DNA of 64,000 bases from Streptomyces sp. NBC_01244 (GTDB lineage: Bacteria > Actinomycetota > Actinomycetes > Streptomycetales > Streptomycetaceae), in contig NZ_CP108488.1 of NCBI RefSeq assembly GCF_035987325.1, positions 8,990,001-9,054,000 of the forward strand, read 5' to 3'. Positions 45,893-54,126 of the stretch are shown here, piece after piece (the stretch's first letter is position 1; every line of letters begins with the position of its first letter). The notes under the pieces are model-generated. The model did no database searches and had not been told where the DNA came from. It saw nothing but the letters and a program-made list of their open reading frames with translations. Made by a program: the position numbers and the translations under genes.

Positions 45893-46477
45893 GTGGCCAG
45901 GAGCAAGGAATTCGATCCGGACGCCGCGCTGCAGTCGGCTCTGGAGCTGTTCTGGCGGCGCGGCTACGAGGCGACGTCGATGGCGGACCTCGTCGAGCGG
46001 CTCGGCATCGGCCGGGCCAGCATGTACGCCACCTTCGGGAACAAGCGCGAGCTCTACCTGAAGGCGCTGGACCGCTACAACGAGCAGCGCGACCCCGGCC
46101 TGCTGCGCGAGCTGTCCCAGCCGGGCCCCGCGCTGCCGGCCGTACGGACGGTGGTACGCCGCTTCGCCGCGGAGTCGAGCATCGACGAACTGCGGCTGAA
46201 CGGCTGCTTCGTGACCAATACGGCCACGGAGCTCGGTGCGCACGACCCGGCGGCGGCCCGCAGGGTCGAAGCGAGCTGGAACCACATCGAGACCCTGCTG
46301 CACTCGGCACTGACCAGGGCCCAGGCCCAGGGGGAGCTGCCCGCGGACCGCGATCCGCGGATGCTCGCCAGGATGCTGCTGGTCCTGATGCAGGGCATGC
46401 GCGTCGTGGGCAAGGCCTCGCAGGACCCGGGCCGGGCGCGGGACGCGGCGGAGCAGGCCCTGACCCTGCTCGACTGA
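45893..46477 (+). CDS. TetR-family transcriptional regulator
   Basis: N-terminal HTH of the TetR type (DPDAALQSALELFWRRGYEATSMADLVERLGIGRASMYATFGNKRELYLKAL, read over residues 8-60), followed by a C-terminal ligand-binding domain with the LNGCFVTNTATELG segment typical of the AcrR/YxaF-like group. 194 aa is normal. It lies 134 bp upstream of an MFS efflux pump on the same strand and probably represses it in the absence of a toxic ligand. CTGGA-N8-TCCAG just before the MFS gene could be its operator. Confidence 0.9.
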   Translation: MARSKEFDPDAALQSALELFWRRGYEATSMADLVERLGIGRASMYATFGNKRELYLKALDRYNEQRDPGLLRELSQPGPALPAVRTVVRRFAAESSIDELRLNGCFVTNTATELGAHDPAAARRVEASWNHIETLLHSALTRAQAQGELPADRDPRMLARMLLVLMQGMRVVGKASQDPGRARDAAEQALTLLD

Positions 46478-46507
46478 CGGTCGCTGACCGGCCGGCCGTA
46501 CGACCGC

Positions 46508-46531
46508 ATGACCGCATGACCGCATGACCGC
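46508..46531 (+). repeat. ATGACCGC tandem repeat
   Basis: Three perfect 8-nt units (46508, 46516, 46524) between tetR and the MFS gene, preceded by a degenerate unit. No function seen. Confidence 0.8.
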
Positions 46532-46545
46532 ACGGCTGTACGGCG

Positions 46546-46568
46546 CCTCCCTTCGGGGAGGTTCTTTC
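46546..46568 (+). terminator. TTCG-loop hairpin between tetR and MFS genes
   Basis: CCTCCC-TTCG-GGGAGG followed by TTCTTTC is a compact intrinsic terminator with a stable tetraloop. It probably ends tetR transcription, leaving the MFS gene to its own promoter. Confidence 0.65.
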
Positions 46569-46611
46569 AAGACTTCATTCTGGAATGTACGATCCAGTTC
46601 AAGGGGGAGTA

Positions 46612-47991
46612 ATGACCGTCACGCAGACCGCACACACCACGAAGACGCTCACCGCGTCCGGATCCGGGGCGGCCCGTCCGGCGTCCGGCCCGGCCTTCGC
46701 ACTGCTCGGCACCGTGCAGATGACGCTGATCTTCGCGCTCACCTCGCTCATCGTGCCGCTGCCCGCGATCGGTCGCGAATTCACCCTGGGCCGCGATGAC
46801 TTGATGCTCCTGAGCGCCGCCTACGGGCTGAGCTTCGCCGGCCTCCTGCTCTTCGGGGGCCGCCTCGCCGACCGGTTCGGCGGGCGCCGGGTACTCACCG
46901 CCGGACTGCTCCTCTTCGCCGTGGCCTCCCTCGCCGCACCGTTCGCCCAGGGCCCCGGGATCCTGCTCACCGCCCGCTTCGCCCAGGGGGTGGGCGCCGC
47001 ACTCACCGCACCCGCCGCCATGGCGGTCCTGCGGGCGGTCTTCCCCGAACCCGCCGCGTTCGGACGGGCGATGGCCACCTGGGGCGGGCTTTCGGTGCTC
47101 GGCGCGACCGCCGGGAACCTCCTCTCCGGTGTCATCTCGGCCCTGACCACCTGGCGACTGTCCTTCGCGGTCCCGGTCGCCGTCGCCGTCGCCGCACTGC
47201 TCCTGGCTCCCCGGCTGCTGCCCGCCACCCCGGCGGGCGAGGGCCGCTCGCTGGACCTGCCGGGCGCCCTGCTGGCCACCGCCGGAATCAGCCTCGCCAG
47301 CTACGGCTTCGTCCTCACCGACGTCCAGTCCTGGGGATCGACGGGCGTCCTGGTCACCCTGCTCACCGCGGCAGCGCTCCTGCTGGCCTTCCCGCTGGTG
47401 GAACGCCGGGTCCGTGACCCCCTGCTCCCGCTCGGATTCCTCCGAGACCGGCGCCGGGTCCTCGCCCTCGCGGCCATCGGCCTCACCGCCGCCGGCACGG
47501 CCGTGACCTTCGTCCTCCTCTCCCTCCACCTGCAGCAGGAACTCGGCTGGTCGGCGCTGCGGACCTCCGCCGCGTTCCTCCCCTTCGCGGTGGCGCTGCT
47601 CGTGGCCGGCCGGGTGGCGGGTTCCCTCGTGGCCCGGTACGGAGCGCCCCGCGTCACCACCGCCGGCCTCGTGGTCGCCGCGGCGGGGCTCGCTCTCCTC
47701 GCGCTCACCGGCCTGGCCGCGGAGATCCCGTACGCCTACGGCCTGCTCCCCGGCCTGCTCTTGCTGCCCGCCGGTACGGCGGCCGCCTTCGCGGGGGCCG
47801 CGGTGCTCGCCACGGACGGGGTGGAGGCCCACCAGGCGGGACTCGCCGGCGGGGTCATGAACACCGCGATGGAGCTCGGCCCGACCGTGGTCTTCGCCGC
47901 CGTGCTCTCCCTGGGCTCCGACACGGTCTCACTCGCCGCCACGGCGGTCGCCTTCGCCGCGGCCGGCTTCCTCAACACCCGCATCAAGTAG
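46612..47991 (+). CDS. MFS efflux transporter (DHA2/EmrB-QacA-like)
   Basis: Drug:proton antiporter type. About fourteen hydrophobic segments are seen in 459 residues, with the motif GGRLADRFGGRRVLTAG in loop 2-3 and GVGAALTAPAAMAVLRAVFPEP (motif C region) before GRAMATWGGLSVLGATAGNLLSG. ATG at 46612 has GGGGGAG three to nine bases upstream. Its regulator is presumably the TetR gene just before it. It ends 18 bp before an 18-bp perfect terminator hairpin. Substrates likely include a toxic or secreted small molecule, unidentified. Confidence 0.9.
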   Translation: MTVTQTAHTTKTLTASGSGAARPASGPAFALLGTVQMTLIFALTSLIVPLPAIGREFTLGRDDLMLLSAAYGLSFAGLLLFGGRLADRFGGRRVLTAGLLLFAVASLAAPFAQGPGILLTARFAQGVGAALTAPAAMAVLRAVFPEPAAFGRAMATWGGLSVLGATAGNLLSGVISALTTWRLSFAVPVAVAVAALLLAPRLLPATPAGEGRSLDLPGALLATAGISLASYGFVLTDVQSWGSTGVLVTLLTAAALLLAFPLVERRVRDPLLPLGFLRDRRRVLALAAIGLTAAGTAVTFVLLSLHLQQELGWSALRTSAAFLPFAVALLVAGRVAGSLVARYGAPRVTTAGLVVAAAGLALLALTGLAAEIPYAYGLLPGLLLLPAGTAAAFAGAAVLATDGVEAHQAGLAGGVMNTAMELGPTVVFAAVLSLGSDTVSLAATAVAFAAAGFLNTRIK

Positions 47992-48008
47992 ATCCGGGCC
48001 GGAAACGA

Positions 48009-48048
48009 GTTCGGCCCCCTTGACGCCTGGGCGTCAAGGGGGCCGAAC
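48009..48048. terminator. Bidirectional terminator between MFS gene and tRNA
   Basis: GTTCGGCCCCCTTGACGC and its exact complement form an 18-bp perfect stem with a CTGG loop. It lies between the converging MFS gene (plus) and initiator tRNA (minus), ending both transcripts. Confidence 0.9.
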
Positions 48049-48051
48049 CTT

Positions 48052-48128
48052 TGGTAGCGGGGACAGGATTTGAACCTGCGACCTCTGGGTTATGAGCCCA
48101 GCGAGCTACCGAGCTGCTCCACCCCGCG
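48052..48128 (-). tRNA. Initiator tRNA-Met (CAT anticodon)
   Basis: The minus strand folds into a 77-nt cloverleaf including an encoded CCA end. The anticodon stem-loop CTGGGCTCATAACCCAG has the three G:C pairs diagnostic of initiator tRNA, and the first acceptor base is mismatched (C1 opposite U72), another initiator hallmark that blocks use in elongation. The T-arm GGTTCAAATCC is standard. Confidence 0.95.
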
Positions 48129-48477
48129 TCGTTGTGAGCATCACTGTACGGGATCCAGGGGGCCGCTCCCGACCACCATCGAACCGGCGCCGAAAATCCC
48201 TGCTCACCGAGACGGAAAATATGCGCGGGCGAGGTGAGAATTTCCGGACCGGGGGATGGAGTGCGTTTTATTTTCCCGCCGATCCGACCCCGGCGTGCTA
48301 CTGTGGTTTGAGTTGCAGTTGTGGTTCCCAAAATTTCGAGCACCTCTGCCCACTCCTCTTCGTAGGAGCAGGGCGAGTGTTCTTGTTTTTCCGGCGTTTT
48401 CCGGGCTGGGCAATCATCGGCGACTTGAGGTTCGCACAGTGCGGATCTCTGGGCTGTGCCCCGAAGGAGATAAAAAC
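48129..48477 (+). other. Non-coding region and long 5' leader of the cold-shock gene
   Basis: No gene seen. A possible -10 (TACTGT, 48299-48304) would give an mRNA leader of roughly 165 nt before the cold-shock ATG. The leader has TGTGGTTTGAGTTGCAG and TTGTGGTTCCC direct-repeat-like elements. Long structured leaders are typical of cold-shock mRNAs. The tRNA promoter should lie at its left end, reading leftward. Confidence 0.5.
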
Positions 48478-48681
48478 ATGGCTAATGGCACCGTGAAGTG
48501 GTTCAACGCGGAAAAGGGCTTCGGCTTCATCGAGCAGGAGGGTGGCGGTCCTGACGTGTTCGCCCACTACTCGAACATCGCCTCGCAGGGCTTCCGTGAG
48601 CTTCAGGAAGGCCAGAAGGTCAGCTTTGACATCGCGCAGGGCCAGAAGGGCCCGACCGCCGAGAACATCGTCACCGCCTGA
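48478..48681 (+). CDS. CspA-family cold-shock protein
   Basis: 67-residue OB-fold that binds single-stranded RNA/DNA and melts mRNA structure. Both RNA-binding motifs are intact: KGFGFIEQ (RNP1) and VFAHYS (RNP2), with [11 protein letters not shown] at the start and [12 protein letters not shown] at the end. ATG at 48478 has GAAGGAGATA at ideal spacing. A perfect 16-bp terminator follows at 48701-48736. The DEAD-box helicase downstream is a functional companion in RNA remodelling. Confidence 0.97.
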   Translation: MANGTVKWFNAEKGFGFIEQEGGGPDVFAHYSNIASQGFRELQEGQKVSFDIAQGQKGPTAENIVTA

Positions 48682-48700
48682 CGTTCACGCGTAACCGCGT

Positions 48701-48740
48701 AGCTGGGGCCCGCACCTTGGGGTGCGGGCCCCAGCTCGTT
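48701..48740 (+). terminator. Terminator of the cold-shock gene
   Basis: AGCTGGGGCCCGCACC and GGTGCGGGCCCCAGCT form a perfect 16-bp stem with TTGG loop, followed by CGTTGCGTTT. Confidence 0.9.
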
Positions 48741-48882
48741 GCGTTTCTGGATCTGCGGGCCGTCTGGGCCCGCGTGAGCGGCGCGACGGGGAAACCTGTC
48801 CCAGCGCCCCACCGTTCGGCCGATGGATGCACTCCTCGGCTCCCCACCCGCATGCGGCGCACATTTCGCCGACACATAGGGT

Positions 48883-48918
48883 GATAATCATTATCTGACC
48901 AGTCGATCGAAGTTCGAT
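48883..48918. promoter_or_regulatory. Two 13-bp palindromes (Fur/Zur-like and ATCGAA-G-TTCGAT) upstream of the DEAD-box helicase
   Basis: GATAATCATTATC (48883-48895) is a perfect palindrome resembling Fur-superfamily boxes; ATCGAAGTTCGAT (48906-48918) is a second one, centred 23 bp away. They lie in a 348-bp stretch without genes between the cold-shock terminator and the helicase. Which gene they control is unclear. Confidence 0.5.
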
Positions 48919-49029
48919 TCGACTGCGTCATATCTTTTTATGCTCCGGCTCATTCTTGTGAATCCTCGTGCGGCCAGTTTTCCGCTGCCGAGAACTCCTC
49001 GATGTGCGCCGTATCGAGGAAGGTTCTGC

Positions 49030-50625
49030 ATGAACCGCACGACCCGCATGAATGACCGCTCTTCGTCCTCCCGTTCGGGGGGCTCCAACAGCTCCTACGG
49101 CTCCAACAGCTCCTACGGTGGCTCGTACGGGGGCTCCTCCGGCTCCTCCAGCCGTTCCGGCAGCCGCTTCGGCTCCTCAGCCCCCAGCCGCTCCGGTGGC
49201 GGCGGCCCCAAGCGCTCGGGTGGCGGCGGCTACGGGCGCCGTCCCGTCGCACCGCAGGGCGAGTTCGCCCTGCCGGTCACCGTGGTCCCCGCGCTGCCCG
49301 CCGTCGAGGCGTTCGCCGATCTGGCCATGCCGGCCCAGCTGCTCACCACGCTCACCCGTGAAGGCATGACCACCCCCTTCCCGATCCAGGCGGCCACGCT
49401 GCCCAACGGCCTCGCGGGCCGCGACGTCCTGGGACGCGGCCGTACCGGCTCCGGCAAGACCCTGGCCTTCGGCCTCGCGCTGCTGGCCCGCACCGCCGGA
49501 CAGCAGGCCGAGCCGGGCCAGCCGCTCGCGCTGGTCCTCGTACCCACGCGTGAGCTCGCCCAGCAGGTCACCGCGGCCCTCACGCCCTACGCCCGCGCGG
49601 TGAAGCTGAGGATCGCCACCGTCGTCGGCGGCATGCCGATCCACCGGCAGGCCGGCGCGCTGCGCGCCGGAGCCGAAGTGGTCGTCGCCACCCCGGGCCG
49701 GCTGAAGGACCTCATCCAGCGGGGTGACTGCCGGCTGAACCAGGTCGGGATCACCGTCCTCGACGAGGCCGACCAGATGGCGGACATGGGCTTCATGCCC
49801 CAGGTCACCGCACTCCTCGACCAGGTGCGCCCCGAGGGCCAGCGGATGCTGTTCTCCGCCACCCTGGACCGCAACGTCGACCTGCTGGTGCGCCGCTACC
49901 TGACCGACCCCGTCGTGCACTCCGTCGACCCCTCGGCCGGCGCCGTCACCACGATGGAACACCACGTCCTGCACGTGCAGAACTTCGACAAGCAGGCCGC
50001 CACGACCGAGATCGCCGCCCGCGAGGGCCGCGTGATCATGTTCCTGGACACCAAGCACGGCGTGGACAGGCTGACCGAGCACCTGCTGAGCAGCGGGGTG
50101 CGCGCCGCGGCGCTGCACGGCGGAAAGTCGCAGCCCCAGCGCACCCGTACCCTCACGCAGTTCAAGTCCGGACACGTCAGCGTGCTCGTGGCCACGAACG
50201 TCGCGGCCCGCGGCATCCACGTCGACAACCTCGACCTCGTCGTCAACGTGGACCCGCCGACCGACCCCAAGGACTACCTGCACCGCGGCGGCCGTACGGC
50301 CCGCGCCGGCGAGTCCGGCAGCGTCGTCACCCTGGTCCTGCCCAACCAGCGCCGGGACATGGTCCGTCTCATGCAGGCCGCGGGCATCACCCCGCAGACC
50401 GCTCAGGTCCGCTCCGGCGAGGCCGAGCTGAGCCGGATCACCGGCGCCCAGGCGCCGTCCGGGGTCCCGGTCGTCATCACGGCCCCCGTCACCGAGCGGC
50501 CCAGGGGTGGCACCGGCGGCGCCTCCCGTGGCCGCCGCAGCCGGCCCGCGCAGGACCGGCGCAGCAGGACCGCCGCCACCGCCCGGGGGCCGCAGCGCCA
50601 GTCCCCGGCCACCACGGCGGCTTAG
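49030..50625 (+). CDS. DEAD-box RNA helicase with Ser/Gly/Tyr-rich N-terminus
   Basis: ATP-dependent RNA helicase for ribosome assembly or mRNA remodelling, probably at low temperature. After a ~75-residue low-complexity tail (SNSSYG repeats, then Gly/Arg-rich) come PFPIQAATLPNG (Q motif), RTGSGKT (Walker A), PTRELAQQV, TPGRL, VLDEADQMADMGF (DEAD), LFSATL (SAT), and in the second domain VARGIHVDNLDLV and HRGGRTARAGE. An Arg-rich basic C-terminus (~40 residues) adds RNA affinity. ATG at 49030 has GAGGAAGG upstream. The low-complexity tail suggests phase-separation or RNA condensate behaviour (inference). 531 aa is typical. Confidence 0.95.
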   Translation: MNRTTRMNDRSSSSRSGGSNSSYGSNSSYGGSYGGSSGSSSRSGSRFGSSAPSRSGGGGPKRSGGGGYGRRPVAPQGEFALPVTVVPALPAVEAFADLAMPAQLLTTLTREGMTTPFPIQAATLPNGLAGRDVLGRGRTGSGKTLAFGLALLARTAGQQAEPGQPLALVLVPTRELAQQVTAALTPYARAVKLRIATVVGGMPIHRQAGALRAGAEVVVATPGRLKDLIQRGDCRLNQVGITVLDEADQMADMGFMPQVTALLDQVRPEGQRMLFSATLDRNVDLLVRRYLTDPVVHSVDPSAGAVTTMEHHVLHVQNFDKQAATTEIAAREGRVIMFLDTKHGVDRLTEHLLSSGVRAAALHGGKSQPQRTRTLTQFKSGHVSVLVATNVAARGIHVDNLDLVVNVDPPTDPKDYLHRGGRTARAGESGSVVTLVLPNQRRDMVRLMQAAGITPQTAQVRSGEAELSRITGAQAPSGVPVVITAPVTERPRGGTGGASRGRRSRPAQDRRSRTAATARGPQRQSPATTAA

Positions 50626-50687
50626 GTAGCCCCGCCCGGATCCTGCCGGACCGGGCACGGACGGTTCTCTTCTACCTGTGAGGCAGC

Positions 50688-50999
50688 ATGCGCTTCGTCA
50701 TCGCCCGCTTTCCGTTCGACCTGACCAAGGCCGGGGTCCTGGAATCGATGAAGGGCGTCAAGCCCGAACCGATCACCGGTGACTCGGTGGTCATAGGGCG
50801 CCGGTCCTACCCCGTGAAGCAGGTGGGCGCCGTCATCACCCGCCAGGACCGCCGCGACTTCACCGCCGCCGAGGTCGTCAGGGCCCTGACCGCCCTGGGC
50901 TTCACCTGCCGCCCGCAGGAAACGGTCCCGGCGCCCGCCGTCGGCCTGACCCCGCTCCAGAAGGCGTCCGCCATGCTGGGCGCCCCCTCGAACGTGTAG
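50688..50999 (+). CDS. Conserved hypothetical protein downstream of the helicase
   Basis: 103-residue basic protein: MRFVIARFPFDLTKAGVLESM, then SVVIGRRSYPVKQVGAVITRQDRRDFTAAEVVRALTALGF and a Pro-rich end. It has the look of a compact alpha/beta domain. I do not recognise a named family. The ATG is preceded by GTGAGG and lies 62 bp after the helicase stop, so the two may be co-transcribed and the protein may assist RNA metabolism (inference). An 18-bp perfect terminator follows at 51036. Confidence 0.75.
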   Translation: MRFVIARFPFDLTKAGVLESMKGVKPEPITGDSVVIGRRSYPVKQVGAVITRQDRRDFTAAEVVRALTALGFTCRPQETVPAPAVGLTPLQKASAMLGAPSNV

Positions 51000-51035
51000 C
51001 GGGAACGGCGGGAACAGCGGGACAACGCGTACGGA

Positions 51036-51077
51036 GCCCAGGGCCCCGGTCGGCCACCACCGACCGGGGCCCTGGGC
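51036..51077 (+). terminator. Terminator of the helicase operon
   Basis: GCCCAGGGCCCCGGTCGG and its exact complement form an 18-bp stem with a 6-nt loop, 36 bp after the small gene's stop. Probably serves both strands. Confidence 0.85.
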
Positions 51078-51117
51078 CGTTTCGTACGCCCCGGCTCATG
51101 CCCGGCTCATGCCCGGC

Positions 51118-51444
51118 TCATGCCCTGGTCCAGCGCGGGCCCGCCGCGGTGGGGGCCGGCAGGGGTTCGGCTCCGTCCAGGCGCAGGCTGCGCAGCGTCG
51201 CGTCCGTCTCGCGCTGGAAGTGCGCGTAGGTGATCAGCCTCTCCCACAGCGGGTCGGGACGGCCCGGAACGGTGGCCCCGCGCGCCTCCCACTCGCGGGC
51301 GAGCTGCTCGAAGACGATCGCCCCGCCCGAGGGGGCGGCGCTGCCCGACTGCTGCCGCGGGATGCCCCGTGCCATCGCGGCGGGGGCGCGCTCGGGTGCC
51401 CGGTGCCGGGCCGGGGACGGGGAGACGGCGTGTGGAGTGCCCAT
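51118..51444 (-). CDS. Small hypothetical protein
   Basis: 108-residue protein with a Pro/Ala/Arg-rich first half and a more ordered second half, IVFEQLAREWEARGATVPG and DPLWERLITYAHFQRETDATLRSLRL, that looks like genuine helical coding sequence. The stop codon lies inside the third unit of an 11-bp tandem repeat (CCGGCTCATGC, about 51090-51121). ATG at 51444 lacks a good ribosome site, so the start is tentative. No domain recognised. Confidence 0.55.
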   Translation of the reverse strand: MGTPHAVSPSPARHRAPERAPAAMARGIPRQQSGSAAPSGGAIVFEQLAREWEARGATVPGRPDPLWERLITYAHFQRETDATLRSLRLDGAEPLPAPTAAGPRWTRA

Positions 51445-51553
51445 GCCCGCCCCAACGATTCTGCGGGCCCCCGGGCACGCCCCCCGGACCGGCGGGATGA
51501 AGCGCGCGGCCCGGGCGGGGGAGCGGACGAGCCCGGCCGACGGACCCGGCCGG

Positions 51554-52567
51554 TCAGCCCAGACGGGTGGGTGAAGAGGCCGCCGGAGCCAGGATGCGGG
51601 GGGATCCGGTGCCGTCCGCCGGGACCGTCCAGAGGTCCGTGGTGTCCACGGAGCCTTCGGCGGGCAGGGCGTAGGTCAGGGTCCGGTCGTCGAGCCAGAG
51701 CGCCTGGTCGTCCACGCTGCGCTTCTCCGCCAGCGGGTGCTCCCGCAACGTGCCGAGGTCCAGCACGTGTTCGCGCCACAGGGATGCGCCGCGCTGGACC
51801 CGCTTCTTGTACGCGATCCGGGTCTCGTCGGGGGACAGGGAGGGGCATTCGACGTTCGAGGCGAGGGTGGTGACACTGCGCCTCGCGATCGACCCCTTCA
51901 CCAGGTACGTCTGGTTGTTCGTGCCCAGGGTGGCGTAGAAGGTGTCGTCGTCCTTGGAGAAGGTGACGCCCCAGAAATTGGCGTCGCTCGCGCTGTAGGG
52001 GCGGCCGTCCAGCTCGATGGCGAACTTCTCCAGGTCCGGTTCGAGCGCCCCCGTACGGGTGTCCGCGATCGAGGTCCGGGTGGAGAAGAACGCGGAACCG
52101 TAGGACTCCCCGGCGACGAAGACCGTCCAGGCGGCGAAGCGGCCGCTCGGCGAGACCCGGGCCCGGGACGGGGTGCCCGCGAGCGGGAATGCGCGCACCG
52201 TGCGCAGCTCGGAGTCGACGATCAGCGCCCGGTTGTCCTGGGCGAGCGCGCCCGGGGAGGAATTCAGGCACACGCCGGTGCCGGCCGAGGCGTGGAAGCG
52301 CAGGCAGGTGAGGCCCGATGCGGTCCGCTCGTCCTGGCGGGCGCGGTCCGGTACGGAGACCAGGGCTCCGCGGTGCGGGCCCTTCGCGCCGTTGAGGAAG
52401 GCCAGGCCGTCGCGCCGGTCGAGCGTGACCTTGCCCGGGGCGGCCGTCGGGTCGCCCGCGCGGGTCTGCTCGGACCGGGCGGCGGCGCGCACCACCAGCA
52501 CGCCGGCCACGCCTCCGAGGAGCAGCACGGCCAGGGCGAGTACGAGCAGCCGGCGTGAGCGCGTCAT
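51554..52567 (-). CDS. Membrane-anchored TolB/WD40-like beta-propeller protein (copy 2)
   Basis: Paralogue of the protein at 11056-12102. A signal anchor (RLLVLALAVLLLGGVAGVLVV) is followed by propeller-like repeats: ARVSPSGRFAAWTVF, TFSKDDDTFYATLG, CPSLSPDETRIAYKKRV, and DDQALWLDDRTLTYALP, each matching copy 1 at the same place. ATG at 52567 overlaps the MFS stop by four bases and has GAGGA upstream. 337 aa versus 348 in copy 1. The strict re-use of the pair, overlap included, implies the propeller works with the transporter. Biochemical function unknown. Confidence 0.82.
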   Translation of the reverse strand: MTRSRRLLVLALAVLLLGGVAGVLVVRAAARSEQTRAGDPTAAPGKVTLDRRDGLAFLNGAKGPHRGALVSVPDRARQDERTASGLTCLRFHASAGTGVCLNSSPGALAQDNRALIVDSELRTVRAFPLAGTPSRARVSPSGRFAAWTVFVAGESYGSAFFSTRTSIADTRTGALEPDLEKFAIELDGRPYSASDANFWGVTFSKDDDTFYATLGTNNQTYLVKGSIARRSVTTLASNVECPSLSPDETRIAYKKRVQRGASLWREHVLDLGTLREHPLAEKRSVDDQALWLDDRTLTYALPAEGSVDTTDLWTVPADGTGSPRILAPAASSPTRLG

Positions 52568-53928
52568 CGATGTCCTCGGGGGCGTCGGGATTGCGGGGCC
52601 CCGGCGGCGGCGCCGTCCGGGGCCGTGGGGCGGAGTACGAAACCGGCGACGGCCGCGCAGCAGCACAGGCCGGCCGCCGCCGCGGCGAGCGCCGGGCCCG
52701 AGCCCAGGACCGTCCACGCGGCGCCGAAGGCCAGCGAGCAGCCGAAGCGGGACAGGGCCTGGCCGGTGCCGACGAGCGCGATGCCGGTGGCCCGCAGCTT
52801 GGCCGGGACGGTCGCGGCGACGGCGGCGGGCAGCACCCCGTCGGTGGCGGCGTAGAACATGCCGTGCAGGGCGAGGACCAGGTAGGGGAGCGCGGGCAGG
52901 TCCGGGGCCCACAGGAGCAGCCCGTAACCGGCCAGCAGGAGGGCGTGCCCGGTGAGGAACACGCTGCGGCGGCCGATGCGGTCCGCCAGGGCGCCGGCCG
53001 GCACGGCCAGCAGCAGGAACACGGCCGCGGTGCCCAGGGGGAGCAGCGGGAACCACCGCTCGCCGATGCCGGTGCGGTCCTGGAGCAGCAGGTAGAGGAA
53101 GGCGTCGCTGACGGTGGTGAGCCCGAGCAGGGCGGCGCAGCCCGCCAGGGCGCGCAGCCGGGGCAGGCGCAGCAGTCCCAGTGCGTCGCGCAGGTTGACC
53201 GCGTCCGGCCTCGGGGAGGCGGTCCCCGGAGGAGCGGGCTGCCGCTGGGCCGGTACCGGGGGAGCGGCGGGCTTCGGGCGGGCGGGTGCCGGCTCCGCGC
53301 CGGACGGGACGAACAGCAGGAGCACCACGACGCCCAGTGCGGCCACGCAGGCGCTGACCCCGAAGACGGCGTCGTACCCGTCGACCGTCACGCTCAGGAT
53401 GAAGAAGGCGGCGAGGGGCCCGAGCAGGGCCCCGGTGGTGTCCATGGCGCGGTGCACACCGAAGGCCCGACCTTGTAATTCGGGCGGCGTGGAAAGGGAG
53501 ATGAGAGCGTCGCGCGGGGCGGTGCGCAAGCCCTTGCCGGTGCGTTCCAGGGCGAGGATCAGTGCTACCGGGCCGAGGCTGTGGGCGAGCAGCAGCAGCG
53601 GTTTGCACGCCGCGGACAGTCCGTAGCCGATGCCGGCGATCAGCTTGTGGTTGCGGATCCGATCGGCGAGGTGGCCGCCGGTCAGCTGCACCAGCGCGCT
53701 GACCCCGTTGTACAGGCCGTCGAGCGCGCCGAAGCCGAGCGGGCTCAGGCCCAGTCCGGCGACGAGGTAGAGCGGCAGGACGGCGGTGACCATCTCCGAG
53801 GAGACGTCGGTGATCAGGCTGACCGAGCCCAGTGCGAGGACGGCCGAGGCGACCGCGGGTCCGCGGACGGGCGATCCGTCGGCGGTGGACTTCGCGTCCT
53901 CGGGCGCGGAGCGGTCCGCGAGGTACAT
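52564..53928 (-). CDS. MFS transporter (copy 2 of the MFS-propeller module)
   Basis: Twelve-helix MFS protein with SLITDVSSEMVTAVLPLYLV, GGHLADRIRNHKLIAGIGYG and GKGLRTAPRDALISLSTPPELQGRAFGVHRAMDTTGA, nearly the same as copy 1 at 12099-13502. ATG at 53928 chosen because the N-terminus (MYLA) then agrees with copy 1. A Pro-rich loop between helices 6 and 7 differs most between copies. The stop overlaps the propeller start (ATGA). Unlike copy 1, no metallophosphatase precedes it; a glycosyltransferase lies 198 bp upstream on the same strand. Confidence 0.88.
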   Translation of the reverse strand: MYLADRSAPEDAKSTADGSPVRGPAVASAVLALGSVSLITDVSSEMVTAVLPLYLVAGLGLSPLGFGALDGLYNGVSALVQLTGGHLADRIRNHKLIAGIGYGLSAACKPLLLLAHSLGPVALILALERTGKGLRTAPRDALISLSTPPELQGRAFGVHRAMDTTGALLGPLAAFFILSVTVDGYDAVFGVSACVAALGVVVLLLFVPSGAEPAPARPKPAAPPVPAQRQPAPPGTASPRPDAVNLRDALGLLRLPRLRALAGCAALLGLTTVSDAFLYLLLQDRTGIGERWFPLLPLGTAAVFLLLAVPAGALADRIGRRSVFLTGHALLLAGYGLLLWAPDLPALPYLVLALHGMFYAATDGVLPAAVAATVPAKLRATGIALVGTGQALSRFGCSLAFGAAWTVLGSGPALAAAAAGLCCCAAVAGFVLRPTAPDGAAAGAPQSRRPRGHR

Positions 53929-54126
53929 GCTTTCGAACTCCCGGTCCGGCTTGCGTCTGTGCGGTGAGCCAGTCGTACGTGCGAATGGCACCTTAATGGT
54001 TGTACGGGCCAACTGGGCTGCTTACAGCGGGATTCGGTCGCTCCGGTCTGTGGCCGACTCCGTCCTGTCGGTCGCTGGGCCCTGCCGGTCACTCAGTCCT
54101 GCCGGCCGCTCGGCTCTGCCCGTCAC

